A stretch of 9,650 nucleotides of DNA. It comes from Pseudomonadota bacterium. Its GTDB lineage: Bacteria; Pseudomonadota; Gammaproteobacteria; Burkholderiales; Burkholderiaceae_C. Below the pieces are notes generated by a model. That model worked only from the letters and a program-made list of their open reading frames with translations, had not been told where the DNA came from and ran no database searches. The position numbers and the translations under genes were made by a program. Shown here piece after piece: positions 1 to 5,808 of this stretch. The DNA lies in contig JAEWVY010000170.1 of assembly GCA_023396625.1 (NCBI GenBank), positions 1-9,650 on the forward strand, written 5' to 3'. Numbering within the stretch: position 1 is the stretch's first letter; the number at the start of each line of letters is the position of its first letter.

Positions 1-991
1 GGATCAGCCAGCCTTCGCCGTCGGGGGTCAGATGAGCGGGCAACCCCGCCAGGAACCCACGGAGCATGCGGCTCTCGGGATCGTAAACCGCATGTTCCAC
101 CGGCGTGTGCGCCCGTGCCGGCACCCAGGGTGGGTTGCATACGATCAACGGGGCACGGCCGTAGCTTGCCTGCGGCGGGAAAAGATTCGCGTGGACGATT
201 TCGACCTGGCTGTCCAGACCCAGCCGGTTCATGTTGTCACGGGCGCACGCCAATGCCCGCGGATCCTGATCGGTGGCGATGACCCGCCGCACGCCGCGGC
301 GCGCGAGCACCGCGGCCAGGACCCCCGAACCTGTCCCGATATCGAACGCCAGCGTCTTCGCGGGCAGCGGAGCCCGTGCGACCAGTTGCACATACTCGCC
401 CCGCACCGGCGAAAACACGCCATAGTGCGGATGGATGCGCAGTTCGCCCGGCGCGTCGTCCTCGAGCACCACCCCCTTCTTGCGCCATTCGTGCGCCCCC
501 ACGAGGCCCTGCAACTCCCGAAGCGACACCACGCTGGCCTCCCCCGTGGGCTCCCCCCAGGCTTCGGAGCACGCGGCGCGCACATCGATCGCGCGGCGTA
601 GCGGCACCGCGTAGTCCGCGTCCACTGGGACCAGCAGCAGACCCAGCACCCGGGCGCGCGTTGCCTGGGCCTGCCGATGCTTGTGGAACACCGCGGCCAG
701 CGCTTCCGTGGCCGCGCCTGGAGCGCTGGATACGGCCTTCCGCGTGGTCTGACGTCCCACCCTCCGATCGATTCGTCGGGCGAGGGCCTGCAGCAGCTGG
801 CGTGCATTGTGGAAATCGCCGCGCCACAGCAAGGCCGTGCCTTCGCTGACCATTCTGTAGGCCGCATCCGCACGCAAAGTATCGTCGGCGATCACGACGC
901 GCTGCGGACAGGCAGCACCACTCTCGGAGCGCCAGCGCGCGCTGCATGCCTCGCCGTTTTCAGTCCAGGTGATCCATGAAGAGGGTTTCAT
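1..991 (-). CDS. Class I SAM-dependent methyltransferase (partial, C-terminus beyond window)
   Basis: About 330 residues are visible and the reading frame is open to the left edge. The start is the ATG at 991-989, which overlaps the TGA of the dihydrouridine synthase gene as ATGA. No Shine-Dalgarno sequence precedes it, so it probably relies on translational coupling. A Rossmann methyltransferase core begins near residue 216 with FDIGTGSG (motif I), then an acidic ATDQD stretch and the catalytic NPPW at residues 286-289. NPPY/W/F motifs are typical of methyltransferases acting on amino groups of adenine, guanine or glutamine (PrmC, RsmC, RlmF type; the MTS domain). The first ~190 residues are a domain I do not recognise; they are Arg/Ala-rich, with no signal peptide or membrane segment. 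The linkage to a tRNA-modifying gene suggests an RNA or translation-factor substrate, but that is inference. The methyltransferase fold is near certain and the substrate is unknown. Confidence 0.9.
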   Translation of the reverse strand, partial: MKPSSWITWTENGEACSARWRSESGAACPQRVVIADDTLRADAAYRMVSEGTALLWRGDFHNARQLLQALARRIDRRVGRQTTRKAVSSAPGAATEALAAVFHKHRQAQATRARVLGLLLVPVDADYAVPLRRAIDVRAACSEAWGEPTGEASVVSLRELQGLVGAHEWRKKGVVLEDDAPGELRIHPHYGVFSPVRGEYVQLVARAPLPAKTLAFDIGTGSGVLAAVLARRGVRRVIATDQDPRALACARDNMNRLGLDSQVEIVHANLFPPQASYGRAPLIVCNPPWVPARAHTPVEHAVYDPESRMLRGFLAGLPAHLTPDGEGWLI

Positions 992-2001
992 GCGTGAATT
1001 GTCGAGGCAACCGCGGGGACAGGCCTTCTGATCCTGGCCTGCAGCCACGCATCGACGCGCCCCGGATCGTTGATCTGCCGGAGCTCACCAAAGGCATCTC
1101 GTGCCTGGGGAAAATGGTTTTGCAGGCTGCTCAGCCATTGCTTGAGCCGTCCCGCACGATGGCGCGGCTCCACCCGTGACGCCACCTGGCGCCAGAAATC
1201 ACCCAGCAAGGGCAGCAACTCACCCCACGTGACCGCATCACGGCCCGGCGGCAGGCCATGTGCCGTCCGGTCAGCCGCAGCGATGGCCCACCCCAGCCCC
1301 GGGTTGCGTACCATGCCGCGGCCCAGCATCAGGGCGTGGCAACCTGTCACCTCACGGCAACGCACCGCATCCGGAACCGTCCAGATTTCTCCATTGGCGA
1401 TCACCTCCACAGTCACGGCCTCCCGAATGTCACGCACGCGCTCCCAATAGGCGGGCGGCCGGTAGCCGTGCGCTTTCGTCCGCGCGTGCACCACGATTTC
1501 GTCCACGCCGCCATCGGCAATGGCGCGCGCGCAATCGAGCGCCAGGGCATCGTCACGGTTGCCCAGTCGCATCTTGGCGGACACCGGCAACGCCACCGGG
1601 ACGGCGCGTCGCACCGCCACGACGATCCGATGCAGAAGCTCGGGATCGTCCAGGAGAACGGCGCCACCGCCGTGCTGGTTCACGGTACGCGCCGGACAAC
1701 CGAAGTTGAGATCGATGCCCGCCGGCCTGAGCGTGGCGAGCAGCGCCGCATTGTCTGCGAGACAAGCGGGATCCGACCCGAGCAGTTGCGGACGCACTGG
1801 CACGCCCGCTGGCGTACGGCTGCCGTGCAGCAGTTCGGGCACGATGCGTGTGAACACGCGGGCGGGGAGCAGCTGGTTGGTCACACGGACGAATTCGGAA
1901 ACGCATCGGTCGACCCCGCCCACGCGCGTGAGAATGTCACGCAAGGTACAGTCCAGCAAGCCCTCCATGGGGGCCAGCAACACAGTCGTGCGAGTGGACA
2001 C
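988..2001 (-). CDS. dusC: tRNA-dihydrouridine(16) synthase, DusC type
   Basis: This FMN enzyme reduces uridine to dihydrouridine in the tRNA D-loop. The 337-residue product begins at a GTG (2001-1999), giving MSTRTTVLLAPMEG; no in-frame alternative fits the LAPMEG start of the family. Visible family elements in order: LAPMEG (9-14, FMN binding), NFGCPA (99-104) with catalytic Cys102, KMRLG (143-147), HARTK (172-176), ANGEIW (202-207), and a glycine-rich FMN-phosphate segment GRGMVRNP (227-234). The NGEIW signature and the ARxKQWL-like helix near the C-terminus (here GRLKQWLS) match E. coli DusC better than DusA or DusB, so U16 is the expected target. Length is slightly above DusC's ~315. It sits 30 bases after the GNAT gene and its stop is fused to the methyltransferase start by ATGA, so the three are likely one operon. 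Subfamily assignment is by remembered comparison. Confidence 0.93.
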   Translation of the reverse strand: MSTRTTVLLAPMEGLLDCTLRDILTRVGGVDRCVSEFVRVTNQLLPARVFTRIVPELLHGSRTPAGVPVRPQLLGSDPACLADNAALLATLRPAGIDLNFGCPARTVNQHGGGAVLLDDPELLHRIVVAVRRAVPVALPVSAKMRLGNRDDALALDCARAIADGGVDEIVVHARTKAHGYRPPAYWERVRDIREAVTVEVIANGEIWTVPDAVRCREVTGCHALMLGRGMVRNPGLGWAIAAADRTAHGLPPGRDAVTWGELLPLLGDFWRQVASRVEPRHRAGRLKQWLSSLQNHFPQARDAFGELRQINDPGRVDAWLQARIRRPVPAVASTIHA

Positions 2002-2031
2002 GGCAGATGGATCCGGCAGGACGCCCCGCTT

Positions 2032-2550
2032 TCAGGCCAGCTTGCGCTTGAGGCGGATTTCCTCCACCTTCACGCTGCCCATCGGTCGGGTGCGGGCGGT
2101 GTTCAATTCACGCTTGAAGCCCGCCAGTTCGAAAAACCGGAGGGCGCGTTCGTTGCGCAGCATCACCCAGACCGTGACATCCGTGCACCCTTCCTCGACG
2201 AGGCCATCGCGCGCCGCATCCCACAGGGCCAGACCCGCCCCCTGATCCCAATCCCCAGGCTGCACGTAAAGCGCCCAGATTTCCCCCGCTGTGGCCTTGG
2301 TCCTGGGATCACGCGAGCGGTCATAACCGACAAAGCCGACGGGTCGATCACCATCCACAGCCAACTGCACTTGCGGCTCACCGAATTCGATGGCCTCGCG
2401 CCACAGCGCCAGGCTCTTGTCCACGGACAGGCGGCCGAGATCCGCTTCCGGCAGGAGACCTTCGCAGGCGGCCTGGGTGGATGAAACATGAAGTGCGGCG
2501 ATGACTTTTGCATCGCGCGCCGTGGCGGGTCGTACCGTGTAAATGGACAT
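2032..2550 (-). CDS. GNAT family N-acetyltransferase
   Basis: This 172-residue protein spans a single GNAT domain, the fold that transfers an acetyl group from acetyl-CoA to an amine. It opens with YTVRPATARDA, the usual beta1-alpha1 start. Beta4 is IWALYV (91-96), followed by a pyrophosphate-binding loop (WDQGAGLALW, 101-110) that fits the Q/R-x-x-G-x-G/A pattern loosely. The later segment NERALRFFELAGF (133-145) is the standard GNAT C-terminal signature. The acceptor cannot be told from sequence; small-molecule and protein-N-terminal acetyltransferases share these features. The ATG at 2550-2548 has only a poor ribosome binding site. It is the first gene of a probable leftward operon with dusC 30 bases downstream, and is divergent from the phosphofructokinase gene. 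A 15-base palindrome lies in its leader. Confidence 0.9.
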   Translation of the reverse strand: MSIYTVRPATARDAKVIAALHVSSTQAACEGLLPEADLGRLSVDKSLALWREAIEFGEPQVQLAVDGDRPVGFVGYDRSRDPRTKATAGEIWALYVQPGDWDQGAGLALWDAARDGLVEEGCTDVTVWVMLRNERALRFFELAGFKRELNTARTRPMGSVKVEEIRLKRKLA

Positions 2551-2575
2551 GACGATTCTGAAACCTGAAATGACA

Positions 2576-2590
2576 GGCGGCCAGGCCGCC
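2576..2590. repeat. 15-base perfect palindrome in the acetyltransferase leader
   Basis: GGCGGCC-A-GGCCGCC reads the same on both strands apart from the central base. It lies 26 bases upstream of the GNAT ATG, inside the 208-base divergent gap shared with the phosphofructokinase gene. It could be an operator, or fold as a short hairpin (GGCGG/CCGCC with a five-base loop) in the mRNA leader. GC-rich palindromes are fairly common in such genomes, so function is unproven. Confidence 0.35.
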
Positions 2591-2675
2591 CCTTAGCGGG
2601 AAGAAAGCGTCGATTGTCGCCGCTGGCGGAGCCGGTTCAGCCGCGCGAGCTACCCACGGAACAATCCACGGGAGC

Positions 2676-2697
2676 CGTCAGCGGTCCCTGCCTGACG
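2676..2697. promoter_or_regulatory. Inverted repeat CGTCAG-N10-CTGACG upstream of phosphofructokinase
   Basis: Two perfect 6-base arms (2676-2681 and 2692-2697) are separated by 10 bases, 62-83 bases before the pfk ATG. A weak promoter-like pair overlaps it: CCGTCA (2675-2680), then 17 bases, then CACAAT (2698-2703; four of six matches to the -10 consensus). If that promoter is real, the repeat covers the -35 and spacer, where a repressor or activator could bind. Both promoter and operator are inference. Confidence 0.3.
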
Positions 2698-2708
2698 CAC
2701 AATGGCGG

Positions 2709-2740
2709 CGTCACCACGACAATTTCATCGCCGGGTGACG
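2709..2740. promoter_or_regulatory. Inverted repeat CGTCACC-N18-GGTGACG in the phosphofructokinase leader
   Basis: Perfect 7-base arms at 2709-2715 and 2734-2740 enclose 18 bases, ending 18 bases before the pfk ATG and just ahead of its ribosome binding site. The arms share the CGTCA/TGACG core with the repeat at 2676-2697. It may be a second protein-binding site or an mRNA stem. It is not a terminator: no T-run follows. Confidence 0.3.
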
Positions 2741-2747
2741 AGCACAA

Positions 2748-2754
2748 AAGGGGA
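2748..2754 (+). promoter_or_regulatory. Ribosome binding site fixing the pfk start
   Basis: AAGGGGA lies four bases before the ATG at 2759. This, with the family's conserved MRIGILTGGGD opening, shows that translation starts here. An in-frame ATG at 2702 would add 19 residues unlike anything in the family. Confidence 0.75.
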
Positions 2755-2758
2755 TTGC

Positions 2759-3817
2759 ATGCGCATTGGCATTCTCACAGGCGGGGGTGACTGCCCCGGG
2801 CTCAATGCCGTGATCCGCGCGGTGACCAAGTCGCTGCTGCGACAGTGTCACGCCGAAGTCATCGGTATCGAGGACGGTTTTGCCGGTCTGATGGAGGGGC
2901 GCTCACGTGCCCTCGACTGGCATGCCGTCAGTGGCATCCTCTTCAGTGGCGGCACGGTGCTGGGCACCAGCAACCGTGCGAACCCGCTCGCCAGCCAGCA
3001 TGAAACCGCCCTCGTCCTGGACCAGGCGCGCGCCTGGAATCTCGACGCCCTGGTCGCCATTGGCGGGGACGGCACGATGGCCATCGCCGACGGCCTGTCC
3101 CGGCACGGACTGCCTTGCGTGGGCGTGCCCAAAACCATCGACAACGACATCGCGGGTTGCGAACGCAGTTTCGGCTTCGATACCGCGGTCACGACCGTCA
3201 CGCAGGCGCTTGAGCGCGTGCAGACCACCGGCCAGAGCCATGGCCGCGTGATGATCGTCGAGACCATGGGACGCTATGCGGGCTGGATCGCGCTGGAAGC
3301 CGGCATCGCCGGGGCAGCGGACGTGATCCTTCTTCCCGAGATCGACTACGACCCCGACACCGTGCTCGCCATCTGCCGCGACCGCGAAAAGCGCCAGCGC
3401 TACACCATCATCTGTATTGGCGAAGGAGCCAAACCCAAAGGGGGGGAATTGACCATCGAGCGCCGCGTGGACGCCTCAGGTGGAGCCGACCCGATCCGGC
3501 TCGGCGGCGTGGCACATCGCCTGCGGGAGTGGCTGGAGCCGCGTCTGCGCAGCGAAGTGCGTGCCACCGTGCTCGGCCACGTGCAACGCGGGGGATCGCC
3601 AACGCCGTCCGACCGGGTCCTGGCGACCGAGTTCGGGAACCAGGCTGCGCAACTGATCCAGCGCGGCGAACTCAATCACATGGTCACCCTGGCATGCGGC
3701 CGCATGAGTACGCTGCCACTTCGGGAAGTGGCCGGCAAGAGCCGACGCGTCGACGCCACCCACCCTTTGCTGGTGGCCGCGCGGCAGATTGGCATCTGCC
3801 TGGGCGACGATGCGTGA
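2759..3817 (+). CDS. pfkA: 6-phosphofructokinase, group III (mixed-type) subfamily, predicted ATP-dependent
   Basis: It phosphorylates fructose 6-phosphate to fructose 1,6-bisphosphate, the committing step of Embden-Meyerhof glycolysis, in the cytosol. The product has 352 residues. Motifs: phosphate-donor loop TGGGDCPGLN (7-16), GGDGT (102-106), PKTIDND (124-130) with catalytic Asp128, MGRYAGW (170-176), a GEGAKPKGG stretch near 227-235 and GGSPTPSDR near 280-288. Donor specificity in this family follows two positions: Gly/Gly for classical bacterial ATP enzymes and Asp/Lys for pyrophosphate enzymes. Here they are Gly105 and Lys125, the pattern of group III ATP enzymes such as the Streptomyces PfkA proteins as I recall them. 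ATP use is therefore expected but not certain. The gene stands alone, divergent from the GNAT operon and convergent with the lipoprotein gene (35 bases between stops). Many betaproteobacteria lack this enzyme. Confidence 0.94.
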   Translation: MRIGILTGGGDCPGLNAVIRAVTKSLLRQCHAEVIGIEDGFAGLMEGRSRALDWHAVSGILFSGGTVLGTSNRANPLASQHETALVLDQARAWNLDALVAIGGDGTMAIADGLSRHGLPCVGVPKTIDNDIAGCERSFGFDTAVTTVTQALERVQTTGQSHGRVMIVETMGRYAGWIALEAGIAGAADVILLPEIDYDPDTVLAICRDREKRQRYTIICIGEGAKPKGGELTIERRVDASGGADPIRLGGVAHRLREWLEPRLRSEVRATVLGHVQRGGSPTPSDRVLATEFGNQAAQLIQRGELNHMVTLACGRMSTLPLREVAGKSRRVDATHPLLVAARQIGICLGDDA

Positions 3818-3852
3818 ACCCCCGTGCGTCGAACATTCGCAGAGCACCCGTT

Positions 3853-4431
3853 TCAGCGCCTGACCCAGCTCCCTGCCGATTCGCCCCCCGACTGGAATGG
3901 GCCCAGCGGGTTCACCTGTCGCTCGACAGCGTCAATCCGGGGATCACCGCCCACATTCTTGAACAGCACGACGCCGTCGCGCACCACGACCAACCCCTCG
4001 AAACGCCAGCCTTTCAACTCGGTGGTGCGATCGATATTGAAAAAATCCAGCCAGAAGCTGCCCAGGCGGTGCTTGCTCTGCTCTCCGAAATGAAACACAT
4101 AGGCACTGCACTGAGTCTGCGCGAGGATGCAGTCCCGCACGCCCCGATCCAGGGCGTCGAGCGGTACGCCAGGGTGCGGCGCGAGCCGCGTGATCACCTC
4201 AGGGTAGGGAATGACCGTGACATTGGTGCTCGCGTCCGGATCGAAACCCAACGACTTGAGTTCTTCACGGGTCGTGGTGTAGGGCACGGCCTTGTCCAGA
4301 GCCTCCTTCGCCGCACCGTAGCTCGCAAAAGGCGATGTCATCACTGAACTGCCACGGGGCAACATGCTGGCACACCCGGACAAGCCCAGACAGGCGCTGC
4401 CAAGCACAATCCAGGCAAATAACTTGTTCAT
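3853..4431 (-). CDS. Small predicted outer-membrane lipoprotein of unknown function
   Basis: This 192-residue protein has a clear lipoprotein signal: MNK, a hydrophobic stretch (residues 5-16) and the lipobox LSGC, with lipidated Cys20. The following Ala-Ser carries no Asp at +2, so sorting to the outer membrane is expected. After the signal, a segment at about 50-65 (PYTTTREELKSLGFDP) resembles the threonine-helix-glycine pattern at the start of BamE/SmpA-like domains. The rest contains two cysteines in DCILAQTQC, which could form a disulfide in the periplasm, and a basic-aromatic stretch ending VVVRDGVVLFKNVGG. I do not recognise the family. The ATG at 4431 has a good ribosome binding site (GGAGGG on the minus strand, 4443-4448). 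It follows the flavodoxin-fold gene by 70 bases, a gap that contains an FNR/ANR-type box, so it may be induced at low oxygen. Confidence 0.88.
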   Translation of the reverse strand: MNKLFAWIVLGSACLGLSGCASMLPRGSSVMTSPFASYGAAKEALDKAVPYTTTREELKSLGFDPDASTNVTVIPYPEVITRLAPHPGVPLDALDRGVRDCILAQTQCSAYVFHFGEQSKHRLGSFWLDFFNIDRTTELKGWRFEGLVVVRDGVVLFKNVGGDPRIDAVERQVNPLGPFQSGGESAGSWVRR

Positions 4432-4437
4432 GGTGAA

Positions 4438-4443
4438 AGTATC
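4438..4443 (-). promoter_or_regulatory. Possible -10 element for an FNR-dependent lipoprotein promoter
   Basis: GATACT on the minus strand matches four of six bases of TATAAT. Its upstream edge is 30.5 bases from the centre of the FNR/ANR-type box, within one base of the class II activated promoter spacing (box at -41.5). The start site would then fall at about 4431-4432, that is, at the ATG. The element is weak and proposed only because of the spacing. Confidence 0.3.
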
Positions 4444-4448
4444 CCTCC
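4443..4448 (-). promoter_or_regulatory. Ribosome binding site of the lipoprotein gene
   Basis: GGAGGG (minus strand) lies 11 bases before the ATG at 4431. It abuts, and shares one base with, the possible -10 element at 4438-4443. A transcript started from that -10 would therefore lack this ribosome binding site. Confidence 0.6.
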
Positions 4449-4466
4449 GAACCGGTTGGGGGTTGC

Positions 4467-4480
4467 TTGATGCAAATCAA
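4467..4480. promoter_or_regulatory. FNR/ANR-type binding site
   Basis: TTGAT-GCAA-ATCAA matches the Fnr/Anr consensus TTGATNNNNATCAA at all ten specified bases. It sits in the 70-base gap after the flavodoxin-fold gene and is centred 42.5 bases upstream of the lipoprotein ATG, the only gene it could serve in cis. At roughly 65% GC such a site is expected about once per thousand windows of this size by my estimate. Regulation by a CRP/FNR-family oxygen sensor is inference from the match and position. Confidence 0.65.
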
Positions 4481-4501
4481 TGCTCCGAGGTCGTGACGAG
4501 A

Positions 4502-5095
4502 TCAGTCCGCCGCCGCACCCAGGCGATCGAGATGGGCTTTCCAGCCCGCCACGCCGTCTTCATCCAGGCGGTCCACCATGCCAATCAAGGTCTTGCGTAC
4601 CGGCGCCATGCCCACGAAACCCAGCACGTTACGCTCAAGCGACTTGACACTGTGGGCCCGGAAATACCAGCGATACAGCAGCGCGGGCATGCCCATGGTC
4701 ACCACCACACGCGCGGACCGGCCCGCGAGCCCCTTGGCGCCAAACAGTCCCGGCTCTCCGGCCCCGAAGGCGAACCCTGGCCTCGCCACCTGCTCCAGAA
4801 AGCCCTTGAGCAAGGCGGGCATGTCCCCGAGCCAGAGCGGAAAAAAGAAGACCATGTGCTGGGCCCAGCCCATGTCCGCCTGAGCAGAAACCAGCGTGGC
4901 AGGCAAGGGGCCGTGCACCCAATCCTTCTGACTTCGCAGCAGAGGAAAGTCGAGTGTGGCGGTATTCACGCGACGAACGACATGACCGGCTGCCTGAGCA
5001 CCAGCGGCATAGGCGTCCTCCAGCGCATGGCATAGATGGCGGGCCCCGGCATCGGGATGGCCCTGAATGAGAAGTATGCGTCTGGATTTATCCAT
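4502..5095 (-). CDS. NAD(P)H-dependent oxidoreductase, flavodoxin-like fold (quinone reductase family)
   Basis: This 197-residue cytosolic flavoprotein is of the NQO1/MdaB/KefF type, which moves two electrons from NAD(P)H to quinones or similar acceptors using FMN or FAD. It starts MDKSRRILLIQGHPD, where QGHPD (11-15) is the flavin-phosphate loop. FFFPLWLGDMPALLKGFLEQV (83-103) is the diagnostic segment of the family and TMGMP (133-137) the second flavin-contacting loop. The ATG at 5095 has GGAGG five bases upstream; an in-frame ATG at 5107 would lie within that ribosome binding site region and is less likely. The open frame continues upstream as far as 5791, but that part is antisense to the PPOX-domain gene and is not coding. 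Its stop is 70 bases before the lipoprotein gene. The physiological acceptor is unknown. Confidence 0.92.
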   Translation of the reverse strand: MDKSRRILLIQGHPDAGARHLCHALEDAYAAGAQAAGHVVRRVNTATLDFPLLRSQKDWVHGPLPATLVSAQADMGWAQHMVFFFPLWLGDMPALLKGFLEQVARPGFAFGAGEPGLFGAKGLAGRSARVVVTMGMPALLYRWYFRAHSVKSLERNVLGFVGMAPVRKTLIGMVDRLDEDGVAGWKAHLDRLGAAAD

Positions 5096-5100
5096 GCGAG

Positions 5101-5105
5101 CCTCC
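5101..5105 (-). promoter_or_regulatory. Ribosome binding site deciding the quinone reductase start
   Basis: GGAGG on the minus strand, five bases before the ATG at 5095. It favours this ATG over the in-frame ATG at 5107. Confidence 0.65.
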
Positions 5106-5262
5106 ATGTGACCGCCAAACCCCGCCCGAACGGCCATCTGGCCCGATCTCCTCTCGTACCCAGGCCACCCGACGCGGCGCAGCCCGGCGTTTGCAGCGAT
5201 GCAGTGCGCTTCCAATGCGTGCTGGACTATCATGCCATGGACAATCCATCCGTTCCAGAACA

Positions 5263-5299
5263 AAGGCCAGGGCGTCCCGTCGCGGCACGGCCTGGCCTT
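5263..5299. repeat. Inverted repeat with 9-base perfect arms ahead of the PPOX gene
   Basis: AAGGCCAGG (5263-5271) and CCTGGCCTT (5291-5299) are perfectly complementary across 19 bases. The right arm ends 18 bases before the proposed ATG at 5318. It could be an operator in the gap between the divergent quinone reductase and PPOX genes, or a leader hairpin. There is no T-run, so it is not a typical terminator. If the PPOX gene started at 5237 the repeat would be coding. Confidence 0.4.
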
Positions 5300-5317
5300 C
5301 CCACGACACGATTTCCG

Positions 5318-5803
5318 ATGTCCCATCTCCCCCGCCTTCATCGGGCCCTGCGCGAGCTGATCGACTCCCGCCGCGTCGCCGCCCTCGGCACCGTTGACGC
5401 CAGCGACCCCGCCCAGCCCTTTGTGTCCATGGTGCCGTATGCCCTGCTGAGAGCGCAGAGGTCGTTCATCATCCACGTGAGCGCACTGGCTGCCCACACG
5501 GGCAACCTGCTGGTCCGGCCGCGTGTGTCGCTGATGGTCATGGCCGCGGAGCTTGCGGGGCAGCCGGTTCATGCCCTGCCCCGCGTCACCTTCGATGCGC
5601 AGGCACAGGGCCTCGATGTCGGAAGTGCCCTGTGGGAAACCGCGCGCAGCACCTATCTGGACCGGTTCCCCGACGCCGAGCCCATGACGGCCCTCGGTGA
5701 TTTCCGGTTCGTCCTCCTGGTTCCCTCGGGGGCCCGCCAAGTGGCCGGCTTCGGTGCCGCCCGGACGCTGGATGCGGGCGAACTCGACCACATTCTCGGC
5801 TGA
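5318..5803 (+). CDS. Pyridoxamine-5'-phosphate-oxidase-like (PPOX/HugZ-type) protein
   Basis: The 161-residue protein has a split-barrel fold of the FMN/heme-binding PPOX superfamily. Near the start, LRELIDSRRVAALGT is followed by FVSMVPYA (35-42), the usual strand pair. SFIIHVSALAAHTGNLL (49-65) and RVSLMV (69-74) continue the barrel. The C-terminal part GDFRFVLLVPSGARQVAGFG (127-146) is the HugZ-like ending in which heme-handling relatives have their ligand region. The longer C-terminal domain of HugZ is absent. Function may be flavin-linked reduction or heme handling; I cannot choose. The start is uncertain: ATG 5318 fits the domain but has no clear Shine-Dalgarno; ATG 5237 would add 27 residues rich in Pro and Arg. 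It is divergent from the quinone reductase and five bases before rluA, so the two are probably cotranscribed. Confidence 0.85.
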   Translation: MSHLPRLHRALRELIDSRRVAALGTVDASDPAQPFVSMVPYALLRAQRSFIIHVSALAAHTGNLLVRPRVSLMVMAAELAGQPVHALPRVTFDAQAQGLDVGSALWETARSTYLDRFPDAEPMTALGDFRFVLLVPSGARQVAGFGAARTLDAGELDHILG

Positions 5804-5808
5804 AACCC

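Noticed and set aside
1258..2484. Plus-strand open frame of 408 codons opposite dusC and the acetyltransferase
   Set aside because: It is antisense to two genes with complete family motifs, and its translation is rich in His, Arg and Pro with no recognisable domain. Long shadow frames are usual at this GC content.
3824..3847. Imperfect hairpin between the convergent pfk and lipoprotein stops
   Set aside because: Stems of four and four or five pairs broken by an internal loop, with no T-run on either strand. Not enough to call a terminator, although a bidirectional one would be expected here.
5228..5233. TATCAT as a -10 element for the PPOX gene
   Set aside because: It matches the -10 consensus at five of six bases, but no -35 element or extended -10 is found at suitable spacing.
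5096..5791. Upstream extension of the quinone reductase frame to a 429-residue protein
   Set aside because: The extra 230 residues are antisense to the PPOX gene and low in recognisable structure, while the ATG at 5095 has a good ribosome binding site.
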